Of a stretch of 64,000 nucleotides of DNA, positions 42,689-51,322 are shown one piece after another. Made by a program: the position numbers and the translations under genes. The notes under the pieces were generated by a model that was given only the letters and a program-made list of their open reading frames with translations, made no database searches and was not told the DNA's origin. Origin of the DNA: Agromyces italicus DSM 16388 (GTDB lineage Bacteria; Actinomycetota; Actinomycetes; Actinomycetales; Microbacteriaceae); the NCBI RefSeq assembly GCF_000421545.1, contig NZ_ATXF01000005.1:124001-188000 (forward strand). The letters run 5' to 3'. The number at the start of each line of letters is the position of its first letter. Position 1 is the stretch's first letter.

Positions 42689-42943
42689 TCAACGACGCCC
42701 GGCCACCCCGAGCACGCCCGAAACACCCTCAGCGGCCGCCTCCCGGCCACGCGAGACCGAGCGAAGCATCTCGTCCACTTCGACCGAACCCGACGCTGCG
42801 AAGGGCAGGTGCAGGTCACGCACCGGCCCCGACGCCGCCAGCAGCCCGATCCGCAACACCAGACCGCCATCGACCAGACGCAACCCCGACAAGCCCAGAC
42901 CCACCCCTCCGAACAGCCGGCGAATCATCGAGCCGGAATCCAT
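42689..42943 (-). CDS. Small protein preceding the DUF1023 hydrolase, probably frameshifted at its 3' end
   Basis: 84 codons to a TGA at 42689. The product is MDSGSMIRRLFGGVGLGLSGLRL... with VEVDEMLRSVSRGREAAAEGVSG near the end. Just past this stop, a shifted frame reads SLTGLDASLQDLDAALAAGVG and stops in TGATG overlap with the next gene. That is a much more natural C-terminus for a small helical partner of a DUF1023 protein. A single-base change near 42690 would join the two into about 103 residues. Either a disrupted gene, a sequencing error, or recoding. Confidence 0.6.
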   Translation of the reverse strand: MDSGSMIRRLFGGVGLGLSGLRLVDGGLVLRIGLLAASGPVRDLHLPFAASGSVEVDEMLRSVSRGREAAAEGVSGVLGVAGRR

Positions 42944-43044
42944 ATCTTAGGTGCACCGCGACCCATGAGGCGCTGTCGGAGGCCGGGCGTAGGGTGGGCG
43001 AATCGGCCGGCGTCGGCCGACCCGATCGATCGACGAGGTGGCCA

Positions 43045-44040
43045 ATGCAACCGTCCACGACGACGCCCGCAACGCCCGACCCCGTACCCGACGGCCCCCA
43101 CGGCGCCGACGGCCACGAGGCATCCACCCCGCCGCCGTCGGCGACCCTGCCCCGCTGGCCGTTCATCCTCATCGGCGTCGCCGCGGCCGCGATCGGTCTG
43201 CTGCCATGGCTCATCACCGGCATGCGGCTGCCGCTGCAGAACCTGTGGGCGAGCGAGACCATGCCCGACGACATGCCGCTCGTGCTGCTGCCGTTCAGCC
43301 AGTACCGGCTGTCGATGATCGCCTCCCTGCTCGTCGTCGGCGCGGCGGCCGCGGGCATCACCGCACGCTCGCTGCGCGATCGCAGCCCCCGCGGCGGCTT
43401 CGCCCTGCTGCTCTCGGGGGTGCTCCTCGTCGACGTGGTCGCGATCGTGCAGACCGCAACGGTCGTCGCGGCAGGACTCCGCGACGACACGTGGTCGCAG
43501 TTCTACCTCGCGGCCGTGCTCGCCGTGGCCGTCCTCGCGCTCGGCGTCGCCGTGCTCGTGCTCTGGCTCATCGCGCGGGCACCGCGCGCGGGCGCGATGA
43601 TGGGCCTCGCGGTCGCGGCCGTGCTCATCTCGGGGTGGTTGCACCCGCTGCTCGCTCCCGACCCCGTCTTCACGGGCGAGCCCGCCTGGCTGTGGGCGGC
43701 GGTGCGCTGGGTCCCCTCGGTGCTCGTCGGGGCGGCGATCGCGTGGGGCGGAGTCGGCACGGTCGGCCGGGTGGCCGCCGCGCTCGCGAGCCTCGTGATC
43801 CTCTGGGTCGGGCCCGCCCTGATCACGGCCGTGTCGGCCGCCGCGGGCACGCGGGTGCTCGCCCGCGAACCAGCCGAGATGCTCGACTACGCCCGGCGCG
43901 TCTTCGGGATGGCGCTCACCGACCCCGCCCTGGTCGTGCCGCCGCTCGTGGTCGCCGTCTGCGTCGCGGGGGTCGGGCTGGTCGGCCGCGCGCTGCTCGG
44001 TCGTTCGCCACGGGTGCGCGGCGAGGCATCCGAGGGCTGA
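43045..44040 (+). CDS. Multi-pass membrane protein, unknown function
   Basis: 331 residues. A Pro/Thr-rich N-terminus (about 35 residues) precedes about seven to eight hydrophobic helices, e.g. PFILIGVAAAAIGLLPWLITG, MIASLLVVGAAAAGITA, GFALLLSGVLLVDVVAIV and VVPPLVVAVCVAGVGLVGRALL. No transporter signature or catalytic motif is recognised. Start at ATG 43045 with a GAGG upstream. Separated by 55 bp from a second membrane protein on the same strand, so probably co-transcribed. Confidence 0.82.
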   Translation: MQPSTTTPATPDPVPDGPHGADGHEASTPPPSATLPRWPFILIGVAAAAIGLLPWLITGMRLPLQNLWASETMPDDMPLVLLPFSQYRLSMIASLLVVGAAAAGITARSLRDRSPRGGFALLLSGVLLVDVVAIVQTATVVAAGLRDDTWSQFYLAAVLAVAVLALGVAVLVLWLIARAPRAGAMMGLAVAAVLISGWLHPLLAPDPVFTGEPAWLWAAVRWVPSVLVGAAIAWGGVGTVGRVAAALASLVILWVGPALITAVSAAAGTRVLAREPAEMLDYARRVFGMALTDPALVVPPLVVAVCVAGVGLVGRALLGRSPRVRGEASEG

Positions 44041-44095
44041 GGCTCAGGAGAGCCCGAGCCCGCGAGACCGAGGCGGGTGGCCATACGATCGGAGC

Positions 44096-44491
44096 ATGAG
44101 CGAGCCGACGCAGCCGTGGTGGAACAGCGACGACGACCTCGGCGGCCTCGGCTTCGCGCGCATGTTCGCGTACACCGGGCTGCTGCTCGGCGCCGGCGCG
44201 CTCGTCATCGCCGTGTTCGCACCGCTCGAGGGCGACGCACTGCGCACCGTATGGATCGCAGGCTTCGGCTGCGCGGCGATCTGGGTCGCCGCCATGGCGG
44301 TGCCGCGGTATCGGGCAGCGGGCGTCAAGACCTCATGGGCGGTACGCACTGCGTGGGTGCTCGGCGGGCTCGCCGTGCTCACCGCCGCCTACGCGTTCGT
44401 CGCCATCTGGCTCGCATCGGGCGGCGTCGAACTGCCGGCCCCCGTGCATTGGTTCACGCCCGAACGGGTGCCGTTCGGGGTGACCGCGTGA
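44096..44491 (+). CDS. Small membrane protein (three to four TM)
   Basis: 131 residues. Short acidic N-terminus MSEPTQPWWNSDDDLGG, then hydrophobic helices MFAYTGLLLGAGALVIAVF, VWIAGFGCAAIWVAAMAV, AWVLGGLAVLTAAYAFVAIWLA. No known family. Follows the larger membrane gene and ends 9 bp before the repeat array at 44501. Confidence 0.75.
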   Translation: MSEPTQPWWNSDDDLGGLGFARMFAYTGLLLGAGALVIAVFAPLEGDALRTVWIAGFGCAAIWVAAMAVPRYRAAGVKTSWAVRTAWVLGGLAVLTAAYAFVAIWLASGGVELPAPVHWFTPERVPFGVTA

Positions 44492-44500
44492 GCCGCACCG

Positions 44501-44646
44501 CTGGTTGAGGAGCGCCCGGTACGGTTTCGAGACGCTCGCCGCGCTCGCTCCTCAACCAGCGGTACGGTTTCGAGACGCTCGCTGCGCTCGCTCCTCAACC
44601 AGCAGCACGGTTTCGAGACGCTCGCCGCGCTCGCTCCTCAACCAGC
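44501..44646. repeat. Tandem array of dispersed palindromic repeats (three direct copies plus a partial inverted one)
   Basis: Near-identical 38-bp copies (ggtttcgagacgctcgccgc... ending tcctcaaccagc) start at 44523, 44566 and 44609, a constant 43-bp period with 5-bp spacers. A short copy in the opposite direction (ctggttgaggagcgcccgg) starts at 44501. The last copy supplies the stop codon of the exonuclease gene. Confidence 0.95.
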
Positions 44647-45591
44647 AGTGGGCGCGGTCGCGTCGAGCGCCGTGAGCACGCGCGCGACCGAGCCGCCGAG
44701 GTTCCAGTCGTCGACGAGCGCCTCGAGCGCGGCGCGCCGCTCACCCGTGACCGGGCGCAGCCGCGCATCGACCTCGGGCAGCTCGAGGTCGCGCACGACC
44801 TCGACGACCCGCGGCGCCACCGCGAGGTAGTCGGCGGCCGCCGCGAGCTTGGCGCGCACGCCGGCCGACATCGGCGCCGAGGCATCCGCGGCCGCCTCGA
44901 TGATGCCGTCGAGGTCGACGAACTGCTGGATCAAACCGGCCGCCGTCTTCTCACCGACGCCCGCGACTCCCGGCAACCCGTCGGAGGAGTCGCCGCGCAG
45001 CGCCGCGAAGTCGGCGTACTGCTGCGGCAGCACGCCGTATTTGCCGACGACGACGGCGTCGGTCACGAGTTCGAGCTTCGACATGCCGCGGGCGGTGTAG
45101 ATCACGCGAACGGATGCCTCGTCGTCGACGAGCTGGAAGAGGTCGCGGTCGCCCGTGACGACGTCGACGGGCCGGCGCGCACCGGTCGCGAGGGTGCCGA
45201 TGACGTCGTCGGCCTCGTGCTCGGCGGCTCCCACGACCGGCACGCCGATGAGGCCGAGCACCTCGCGGATGAGCGGAATCTGGCGCACCAGTCCGGGCGG
45301 GGTCTCTTCGACGTCGACGCCGCCGGGCACCGCCCGTTCGACCCGGTGGCCCTTGTAGCTCGGGATGAGGGCCACCCGCCAGCCGGGCCGCCAGTCGTCG
45401 TCCCAGCAGGCCACGAGCTCGGTGGGTTCGAAGTCGGTCGTGAGCCGCGCGATCATGTCGAGGAGCCCCCGAACTGCGTTCACCGGCGTGCCGTCGGCAC
45501 GTTTCAACGAGTCGGGCACGCCGTAAAAGGCGCGAAAGTAGAGCGAGGCGGTGTCGAGGAGCATCAGTCGGTCGGCCACACCGCCGATCAT
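44638..45591 (-). CDS. 5'-3' exonuclease (PolI N-terminal/FEN-like)
   Basis: 317 residues. LLDTASLYFRAFYGVPDSL is the N-terminal metal-binding strand; ACWDDDWRPGWRVALIPSYKGHR carries the conserved Arg/Lys; EHEADDVIGTLA and VVTGDRDLFQLVDD hold the acidic cluster; YADFAALRGDSSDGLPGVAGVGEKTA is the helix-hairpin-helix region. All catalytic acids appear present. It is a free-standing flap/5' nuclease, useful in RNA-primer removal and repair. Start taken at 45591 (MIGGVADRLMLLD); the ATG at 45564 is possible. Divergent from the BCCT gene, only 34 bp between starts. Last three residues TAG-stop come from a repeat. Confidence 0.94.
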   Translation of the reverse strand: MIGGVADRLMLLDTASLYFRAFYGVPDSLKRADGTPVNAVRGLLDMIARLTTDFEPTELVACWDDDWRPGWRVALIPSYKGHRVERAVPGGVDVEETPPGLVRQIPLIREVLGLIGVPVVGAAEHEADDVIGTLATGARRPVDVVTGDRDLFQLVDDEASVRVIYTARGMSKLELVTDAVVVGKYGVLPQQYADFAALRGDSSDGLPGVAGVGEKTAAGLIQQFVDLDGIIEAAADASAPMSAGVRAKLAAAADYLAVAPRVVEVVRDLELPEVDARLRPVTGERRAALEALVDDWNLGGSVARVLTALDATAPTAG

Positions 45592-45625
45592 GGCAGACCA
45601 CCGGCATCCCCGGTACCGTGGGCAG

Positions 45626-47488
45626 ATGAGCGGCGCATCGAACGAACGACCGACCCTCGACCGCAAGACCCTTCCACCCGTGCAGCGATGGGTCTTCTGG
45701 CCCGCCGCGATCGTCATCGCCCTGTTCGTCGCCTTCGCGCTCATCGCGCCGCAGGCCGCCGAGACCATGTTCGGCGCGATCCAGTCGAGCATCGTCGACG
45801 CCTTCAACTGGTACTACGTGCTCATCGCCGCGTTCTTCGTCGCGTTCAGCCTCTTCGTCGGCTTCAGCCGTTTCGGTGACATCCGCCTCGGCCGCGACGA
45901 CGACCAGCCCGAGTTCTCGCTGCTCTCGTGGTTCGCGCTGCTGTTCGCCGCCGGCATGGGCATCGGTCTCGTCTTCTACGGGGTCAGCGAGCCGCTCAGC
46001 CACTACGTGTCGCCGCGCCCCGGCGTCGAGGGCACGCCGTCCGAACTGGCGCAGGCGGCCCTCAGCCAGACCTACCTGCACTGGGGCGTGCACGCCTGGT
46101 CGATCTACGTCGTGATCGGGCTCGCGCTCGCGTACGCGATCCACCGGCGTCGGCGGCCGATCTCGATCCGCTGGACCCTCGAGCCGATCCTCGGCAAGCG
46201 GGTCGAGGGCGGCTGGGGTCACGTGATCGACGTCATCGCCCTCGTCGGCACGCTCTTCGGCGTCGCGACCTCACTCGGCCTCGGCGTGCTGCAGATCAGC
46301 GCCGGGCTCGACTCGGCGGGCATCCTCGAGCCGAACGAGACCACCGAGGTCGTGCTCATCCTCGTCATCTCGGTGTTCGTGCTGATGTCGGTGCTCTCGG
46401 GCGTCACGAAGGGCATGAAGTGGCTCTCGACGGCGAACCTCGTACTCGCGGGCCTGCTCGTGCTGTACCTGCTCGTGTTCGGCTCGACCGAGTTCCTGCT
46501 GCGCGAGTTCGTGCAGTCCATCGGCAACTACGTGCAGGACTTCATCGGGCTGTCGTTCAACGTCAGCGCATTCCAGGGCGAGGCGGGCGAGGCGTGGCAG
46601 GCGAGCTGGACCTCTTTCTACTGGGGCTGGTGGATCTCGTGGGCGCCGTTCGTCGGCATCTTCATCGCGCGCATCTCGAAGGGACGCACGGTACGCCAGT
46701 TCGTGATGGGCGTGATCCTCGTGCCGACCCTCCTCGGCATCCTCTGGTTCGCGGTGCTCGGCGGTTCGGCGCTCGCGCTCGAGTTGGCCGAACCGGGCAC
46801 GCTCACCCAGGCAGACGGCTCGGTGAACGTCGAGGGAGCGCTGTTCGAGATGCTCCAGCACATCCCCGGCACGCAGGTGCTCACGGTGGGCGTGATCCTG
46901 CTGATCGGCATCTTCTTCATCACCTCGGCCGACTCGGGCGCTCTCGTCATGGGCATGATCGCCACCGGCGGCAAGCTCAATCCGCACCGCTGGATCCGCA
47001 CCTTCTTCACCGCGATCACCGCCGCGCTCGCGATCGCGTTGCTGCTCTCGGGCGGGCTGAAGGCGCTGCAGACGGCGGCGATCATCATCGCCCTGCCGTT
47101 CAGCGTCGTGATGCTCCTCATCTGCTGGTCGACGATCATCGCGTTCACGCGCGAGCGCCGCGCCTACGCGAAGGCCGAGCGGGCGCAGTTCATCGACCAC
47201 ATCGGCGAGTACTACGGGCTCGAGGTCGAGGAGCCGCTCGAGCGCGGCATCGTCGCCGCGCCGCCCGCTTGGGTGCGCGGGCTGCGGCGACGGCTGGGGC
47301 TGCACGCGGATGCCTCGGGCCGCGGGCCGCACGCGTCAGCCGGAGCCCTGTCCGTCGAGAACGCCAGGCCCGACAACGTGCCGACCGACGACGTCGATGC
47401 GGTCGTCGACCACGACCCCCTGTCGGGCGGCGACGACCATGACATCCCCGAGCACGGCGAAGACGACCCGCGGACGCTTCCGCAGTAA
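45626..47488 (+). CDS. BCCT-family transporter (betaine/carnitine/choline)
   Basis: 620 residues, twelve predicted helices. ALLFAAGMGIGLVFYGVSEPLSHY is the Gly-rich helix with the choline-binding GMGIG motif; the next helix has HWGVHAWSIYVVIGLALAYA. WGWWISWAPFVGIFIARISKGRTVRQF is the Trp-rich signature of helix 8. SADSGALVMGMI follows in helix 10. A charged C-terminal tail of about 100 residues (many Asp/His) could sense osmotic conditions, as in BetP. Uptake of compatible solutes driven by Na+ is expected. A pair of dispersed repeats follows directly. Confidence 0.96.
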   Translation: MSGASNERPTLDRKTLPPVQRWVFWPAAIVIALFVAFALIAPQAAETMFGAIQSSIVDAFNWYYVLIAAFFVAFSLFVGFSRFGDIRLGRDDDQPEFSLLSWFALLFAAGMGIGLVFYGVSEPLSHYVSPRPGVEGTPSELAQAALSQTYLHWGVHAWSIYVVIGLALAYAIHRRRRPISIRWTLEPILGKRVEGGWGHVIDVIALVGTLFGVATSLGLGVLQISAGLDSAGILEPNETTEVVLILVISVFVLMSVLSGVTKGMKWLSTANLVLAGLLVLYLLVFGSTEFLLREFVQSIGNYVQDFIGLSFNVSAFQGEAGEAWQASWTSFYWGWWISWAPFVGIFIARISKGRTVRQFVMGVILVPTLLGILWFAVLGGSALALELAEPGTLTQADGSVNVEGALFEMLQHIPGTQVLTVGVILLIGIFFITSADSGALVMGMIATGGKLNPHRWIRTFFTAITAALAIALLLSGGLKALQTAAIIIALPFSVVMLLICWSTIIAFTRERRAYAKAERAQFIDHIGEYYGLEVEEPLERGIVAAPPAWVRGLRRRLGLHADASGRGPHASAGALSVENARPDNVPTDDVDAVVDHDPLSGGDDHDIPEHGEDDPRTLPQ

Positions 47489-47566
47489 GCGGGTCGAGGA
47501 GCGAAGCGACGTCTCGAAACCCCAGGGGGAGGGCTTCGAGACGCTCCTCCGTCGCTCCTCAACCCA
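47489..47566. repeat. Inverted pair of dispersed palindromic repeats
   Basis: Copy a (47489-47522) runs gcgggtcgaggagcgaagcg to ctcgaaaccc; copy b (47531-47566) runs the other way, gggcttcgagacgctcctcc to tcctcaaccca. The pair could fold into a long hairpin starting one base after the BCCT stop codon and may act as its terminator. Confidence 0.9.
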
Positions 47567-47588
47567 CGGTGTGAGAAGAATGGGACGC

Positions 47589-48626
47589 ATGGCGATCACC
47601 TCGACCTTCAGGGCGACGAAACGCGTGCCCATCCTTCAGGTCGCGAAGGCCGCCGTCGCGACGATCACCGCGTGGCTCGTCGCGGGCTGGCTGATTCCCG
47701 GGCAGCTGCCGGTGTTCGCGGCGATCGCCGCCCTGCTCGTCGTGCAGCCGAGCGTGAACCAGTCGTTCGGCAAGGCGATCGAGCGGTCGATCGGCGTCAT
47801 CCTGGGCGTCCTCATCGCCACGGGCATCTCGCTCGCGTTCGGCCAGAACAGCGCCGTCATCCTCGTGGTGATCGTCGTCGCGATGCTCGTCGCCTGGACC
47901 CTCAAGATGACGCCCGGCACCTCGAACCAGGTGGCGATCAGCGCGATGCTCGTGCTCGCGCTCGGCGCCACGTCACCCGAGTACGCGATCGACCGGGTGC
48001 TCGAGACGCTCATCGGCGCGCTGATCGGCATCGTCGTGAACGCACTCATCGTGCCGCCGGTCGCGGTCGGGCCCGCACGGCGCGACCTCGCCCTCCTCGG
48101 CGGCGAGCTCGCGGCATCCCTCGACCGCCTCGCGAGCGCCCTCGAGACGCCGCAATCGCCCGCCGAGCTTCAGCAGCTCATGCTCGAGGCGCGCCTCATG
48201 CGGCCGATGCGGGATACCGCGGATGCGGCGATCTCCGCCGGCGAGGAGTCGCTCACGTTGAACCCCAGACGCTCGGCGCACCGCACCGACCTCGCCGAGA
48301 TGCGCGCGCTCGTCGAACGGTTGAGCCCGATCGTGACGCAGGTCATCGGCATGACCCGCGCCTTCTTCGACCATTACGACGACGCCCTCTCCGACGAGCC
48401 GACGGTACGGGCGATCGCCGAGCAGCTGCGTCGCTCCGCCCACGACGTGCGTCTCGCCGTGCATCTGGCCGACATCGAGCCCGAGCCCGAACCGATGACC
48501 TCCGCGGTGCCCGCGCTCACCGCCCCGCTCGTCATCGCCCCGCCGCGCTCGGGGCATTGGATCCTCGTCGGATCGCTCATGGAGGACCTCCGCCGCATCC
48601 GCGGCGAACTGCTCGACGAGCAGTAG
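47589..48626 (+). CDS. FUSC-family (aromatic acid exporter-like) membrane protein
   Basis: 345 residues from ATG 47589; an ATG at 47580 is too close to its GAGAAG. Five or six hydrophobic helices fill the first half (AVATITAWLVAGWLIPGQLPVFAAIAALLVVQPSVNQSFGKAIERSIGVILGVLIA...), with the QPSVxxSxxxAxxRxxGxxxG motif of FUSC/ArAE proteins. The second half is cytoplasmic and helical. Members export aromatic acids or are of unknown role. No partner is adjacent. Confidence 0.88.
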   Translation: MAITSTFRATKRVPILQVAKAAVATITAWLVAGWLIPGQLPVFAAIAALLVVQPSVNQSFGKAIERSIGVILGVLIATGISLAFGQNSAVILVVIVVAMLVAWTLKMTPGTSNQVAISAMLVLALGATSPEYAIDRVLETLIGALIGIVVNALIVPPVAVGPARRDLALLGGELAASLDRLASALETPQSPAELQQLMLEARLMRPMRDTADAAISAGEESLTLNPRRSAHRTDLAEMRALVERLSPIVTQVIGMTRAFFDHYDDALSDEPTVRAIAEQLRRSAHDVRLAVHLADIEPEPEPMTSAVPALTAPLVIAPPRSGHWILVGSLMEDLRRIRGELLDEQ

Positions 48627-48680
48627 CCGGGGCCGAGGCCGGGGCCGGCAGGCGGACCGCCGTCGGCCGCTCCCCCCGGA

Positions 48681-49100
48681 TTGGGGCTCACCGCCGCGCT
48701 CGAGCGGGTGCAGACTGACCCCGAGCACCGTGACAGGCCGGCTCCCCGTACCCCGTCGCCCCGACGGCAGTGCCTTGTCCCGGAACGCCGCGTGCATGAG
48801 GAGGCGAAATTGCGGCTGCTTCTCCAACCCCAGCCCCAGCCCCAGCCCCAGCGAACCGAATTCGATTGGATCGACGCCCGAGTCCCCGACCTCGCCGCAC
48901 TCAGCGCCGGTGAGACGACCGTGCTCCGCACACTCGCGACGGGCGCGTCGAACACGGCGATCGCGACGGCCCTGTGCGTGTCGGAGCGCACCGTCGAGTC
49001 GCACATCCGATCGATCTTCGTGAAGCTCGGTCTCCTGCAGTGCGCCGACGAGAATCGTCGCGTCATCGCCGCCGTCGTCTGGACGCGGTCGGCGACGTAG
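48681..49100 (+). CDS. LuxR-type HTH protein (orphan, start uncertain)
   Basis: The frame gives 139 codons from a TTG at 48681; a GTG at 48792 is an alternative start. The last ~65 residues are a clear LuxR HTH: LSAGETTVLRTLATGASNTAIATALCVSERTVESHIRSIFVKLGL. The HTH turn and recognition helix are intact. The front part has a Gln-Pro repeat from a 6-bp DNA repeat and no receiver or sensor domain. It may be a short DNA-binding regulator or what is left of a larger response regulator. Confidence 0.6.
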   Translation: MGLTAALERVQTDPEHRDRPAPRTPSPRRQCLVPERRVHEEAKLRLLLQPQPQPQPQRTEFDWIDARVPDLAALSAGETTVLRTLATGASNTAIATALCVSERTVESHIRSIFVKLGLLQCADENRRVIAAVVWTRSAT

Positions 49101-49146
49101 TGCGGTTCATCAGTCTCCTCGGCTCTTCGCTTCCGCGGCGAACCAG

Positions 49147-49377
49147 TTGACCAGTTGCTCGATCGTGACCTCGGCCGTGCGAGGCCCGACCCCGGATGCG
49201 CTGTCCGCCATCCGGCTGCTCATGGCCGTCGGAACCGGAATCTGCCTCATCCCCGGGATCCTGTTCGCCACGCGCATTCGCCTCACGCGTGAACGACACG
49301 ACGCCATCCGGAATGCGCTCGACAGCGACGGCCCGGTCTCACCCGCTGATCGAGATGCCCTGCTTCGGGATCTCTGA
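49147..49377 (+). pseudogene. C-terminal remnant of a GPH/MFS-type transporter
   Basis: From 49147 the frame reads ...DALSAIRLLMAVGTGICLIPGILFATRIRLTRERHDAIRNALDS and stops at 49377. One last membrane helix followed by LTRERHDAI is the typical end of MelB/GPH-type sugar carriers. None of the preceding eleven helices remains. It overlaps the 3' end of the convergent leuA by 39 bp. Confidence 0.65.
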
Positions 49378-51138
49378 CGGTGCGTGTGCGGCGCCGAGGA
49401 CGGCGTTCACGGTTGCGGTGAGGACGGAGCGGTCCCGGCCCGCCACCCACCCCGTGCCGGTGCGATCTCGGAATTCGATGAGGGTGAGGGCTTCGCTGCT
49501 GTTTCCGGCAGACAGCGAAGTCTGGTGCAGCGAGAGGATGTCGACAGGGATGCCGCGCTCTGCGAGAAGACGGGTGACGGCTTCCACCGGACCGATGCCG
49601 TCGTAGCTGCCGCCGTGTTCGGCTCCGTCGACCCGGATGCGGACACTCGTGATCGTGGACGTCTCGTGACTCTCGGATCGCAGATCGAGCAGTTCGACGC
49701 CCCCGCCCGCACGGCTCAGGTAGCTGCGTTCGAACAGGCCCAGCAGCTCCGGCGCGTCGACTTCGACGCCGGTCGCGTCGGCATGCTCTTGGACGCGACG
49801 GGCGAAGTCGATCTGCAGGCGGCGGGGGAGTTCGATGCCGTACTCGGTTTCCAGGAGGTAGGCGATGCCGCCCTTGCCGGATTGCGAATTGACGCGGATG
49901 ACGGCGTCGTAGCTGCGGCCGAGATCCGCGGGGTCGATCGGCAGGGACGGCACCCGCCACTCGATCTCGCGCTCCGGTCGGCCTTCGGAAGTCGCGCGGG
50001 CACGGTGCTCGGCGAAGCCCTTCCTGATGGCGTCCTGATGAGTGCCGCTGAACGCGGTGTGCACGAGGTCGCCGACGTAGGGGTGGCGGGGGTGGATTTC
50101 GAGACGGTTGCTGTGCTCGACGGTGCGGCGGATCTCGTCGATATCGGAGAAGTCGATCATCGGGTCGATGCCCTGCGCGTGCAGGTTGAGCGCCAGGGTG
50201 GCGATGTCGACGTTGCCGGTGCGTTCGCCGTTGCCGAAGATGCAGCCTTCGACGCGTTGCGCACCGGCGAGCACGGCCAGCTCGGCGCAGGCGATGCCGG
50301 TGCCCCGATCGTTGTGGGGATGCACCGAGAGGACGACGGCGTCACGGCGGGCCAGGTTCTTGTGCATGTACTCGATCTGGTCGGCGTACACGTTCGGCGT
50401 CGCGATCTCCACGGTCGCCGGGAAGTTCAGGATGACCGGGCGTTGCGGGGTCGCATCCCACAGCTCGGTCATTGCGTCGCAGATTTCGAGGACGTAGTCG
50501 GGTTCAGTGAGGTTGAAGACCTCGGGCGAGAATTCGAAGCGCACCGTCGGGAGGTCCCCCGCGAAGTCGAGCACGTCGCGGCCGCCGGCGAGGATCAGGT
50601 CAGCGAGCGTGCTGCGGTCGTGCCCGAGCACGACGCTGCGCCAGGTCGGCGCGGTGGCGGTATACAGGTGGATGACGACGTCGTTGCGGATCCCGCGGAT
50701 CGATGCGACGGTGCGTTCGATGAGGTCACGGCGGGCGGGCGTGAACACGACGATCGTCACGTCCTCGGGAGCGAGGTCGGTCTCGGCGATCAGCCGTACG
50801 AAGTCGTAATCGGTCTGCGACGCCGACGGATACCCGACCTCGATCTCCTTGTAGCCCATCCGCACCATCAGCTCGAAGAAGCGGCGCTTCCGCGCCGGGT
50901 CCATCGGCTCGGCGAGCGCTTGGTTGCCGTCGCGCAGATCCACCGGCACCCACAGGGGCGCTGCGAGCAGGCGGCGTTGCGGCCACTCCCGCTCGACGAG
51001 CGGCACTTCGACGCGGGAGTACGCGTCGCGGTAGCGGCGGGACGGCATCTGCGAGTGTCGCTGCCGGTTCCAGGAAGCCGCATCGGCGGGTACCGGACCG
51101 ACCGGCGTGGAGATGTTGGAGAAAGCTGTCGAACTCAT
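49339..51138 (-). CDS. leuA: 2-isopropylmalate synthase
   Basis: 599 residues from ATG 51138. First committed step of leucine synthesis: acetyl-CoA plus 2-oxoisovalerate. VDLRDGNQALAEPMD starts the TIM barrel; GYKEIEVGYPSASQTDYDFVR, VHPHNDRGTGIACAELAVLAGA (His metal ligands) and FGNGERTGNVDIATLALNL are signature regions. The C-terminal ~130 residues are the LeuA allosteric domain with GPVEAVTRLLAERG and ALTLIEFRDRTG. Long-form (type with ~600 residues), common in actinobacteria. Divergent from a GntR-type regulator, which could control it. No leucine-rich leader peptide is evident in the 199-bp gap. Confidence 0.96.
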   Translation of the reverse strand: MSSTAFSNISTPVGPVPADAASWNRQRHSQMPSRRYRDAYSRVEVPLVEREWPQRRLLAAPLWVPVDLRDGNQALAEPMDPARKRRFFELMVRMGYKEIEVGYPSASQTDYDFVRLIAETDLAPEDVTIVVFTPARRDLIERTVASIRGIRNDVVIHLYTATAPTWRSVVLGHDRSTLADLILAGGRDVLDFAGDLPTVRFEFSPEVFNLTEPDYVLEICDAMTELWDATPQRPVILNFPATVEIATPNVYADQIEYMHKNLARRDAVVLSVHPHNDRGTGIACAELAVLAGAQRVEGCIFGNGERTGNVDIATLALNLHAQGIDPMIDFSDIDEIRRTVEHSNRLEIHPRHPYVGDLVHTAFSGTHQDAIRKGFAEHRARATSEGRPEREIEWRVPSLPIDPADLGRSYDAVIRVNSQSGKGGIAYLLETEYGIELPRRLQIDFARRVQEHADATGVEVDAPELLGLFERSYLSRAGGGVELLDLRSESHETSTITSVRIRVDGAEHGGSYDGIGPVEAVTRLLAERGIPVDILSLHQTSLSAGNSSEALTLIEFRDRTGTGWVAGRDRSVLTATVNAVLGAAHAPSEIPKQGISISG

Positions 51139-51322
51139 GAGCGGTGTCCTTCTTCGGTCGTGCGGGGAGACGACCGGCGCGCGATTCCGCTCCACGTCGG
51201 GGAGCCGGTCAGGCTAGGCCCCGCCGTGGCGGCGAAGAAGGAGGAGTCCGAGAAGCACACCGACAACCTAGCACGACTCCTCAGACAAGTAGAGAACTGG
51301 CTCGAAGTCTGCGCGATTGGAA

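Noticed and set aside
44501-44646. Tandem 43-bp repeats considered as a CRISPR array
   Set aside because: Spacers are 5 bp and nearly alike, units match dispersed repeats elsewhere, and no cas genes are present.
51139-51322. Leader peptide or T-box for leuA
   Set aside because: No Leu-codon run, no T-box core sequence and no clear attenuator hairpin were found in the gap.
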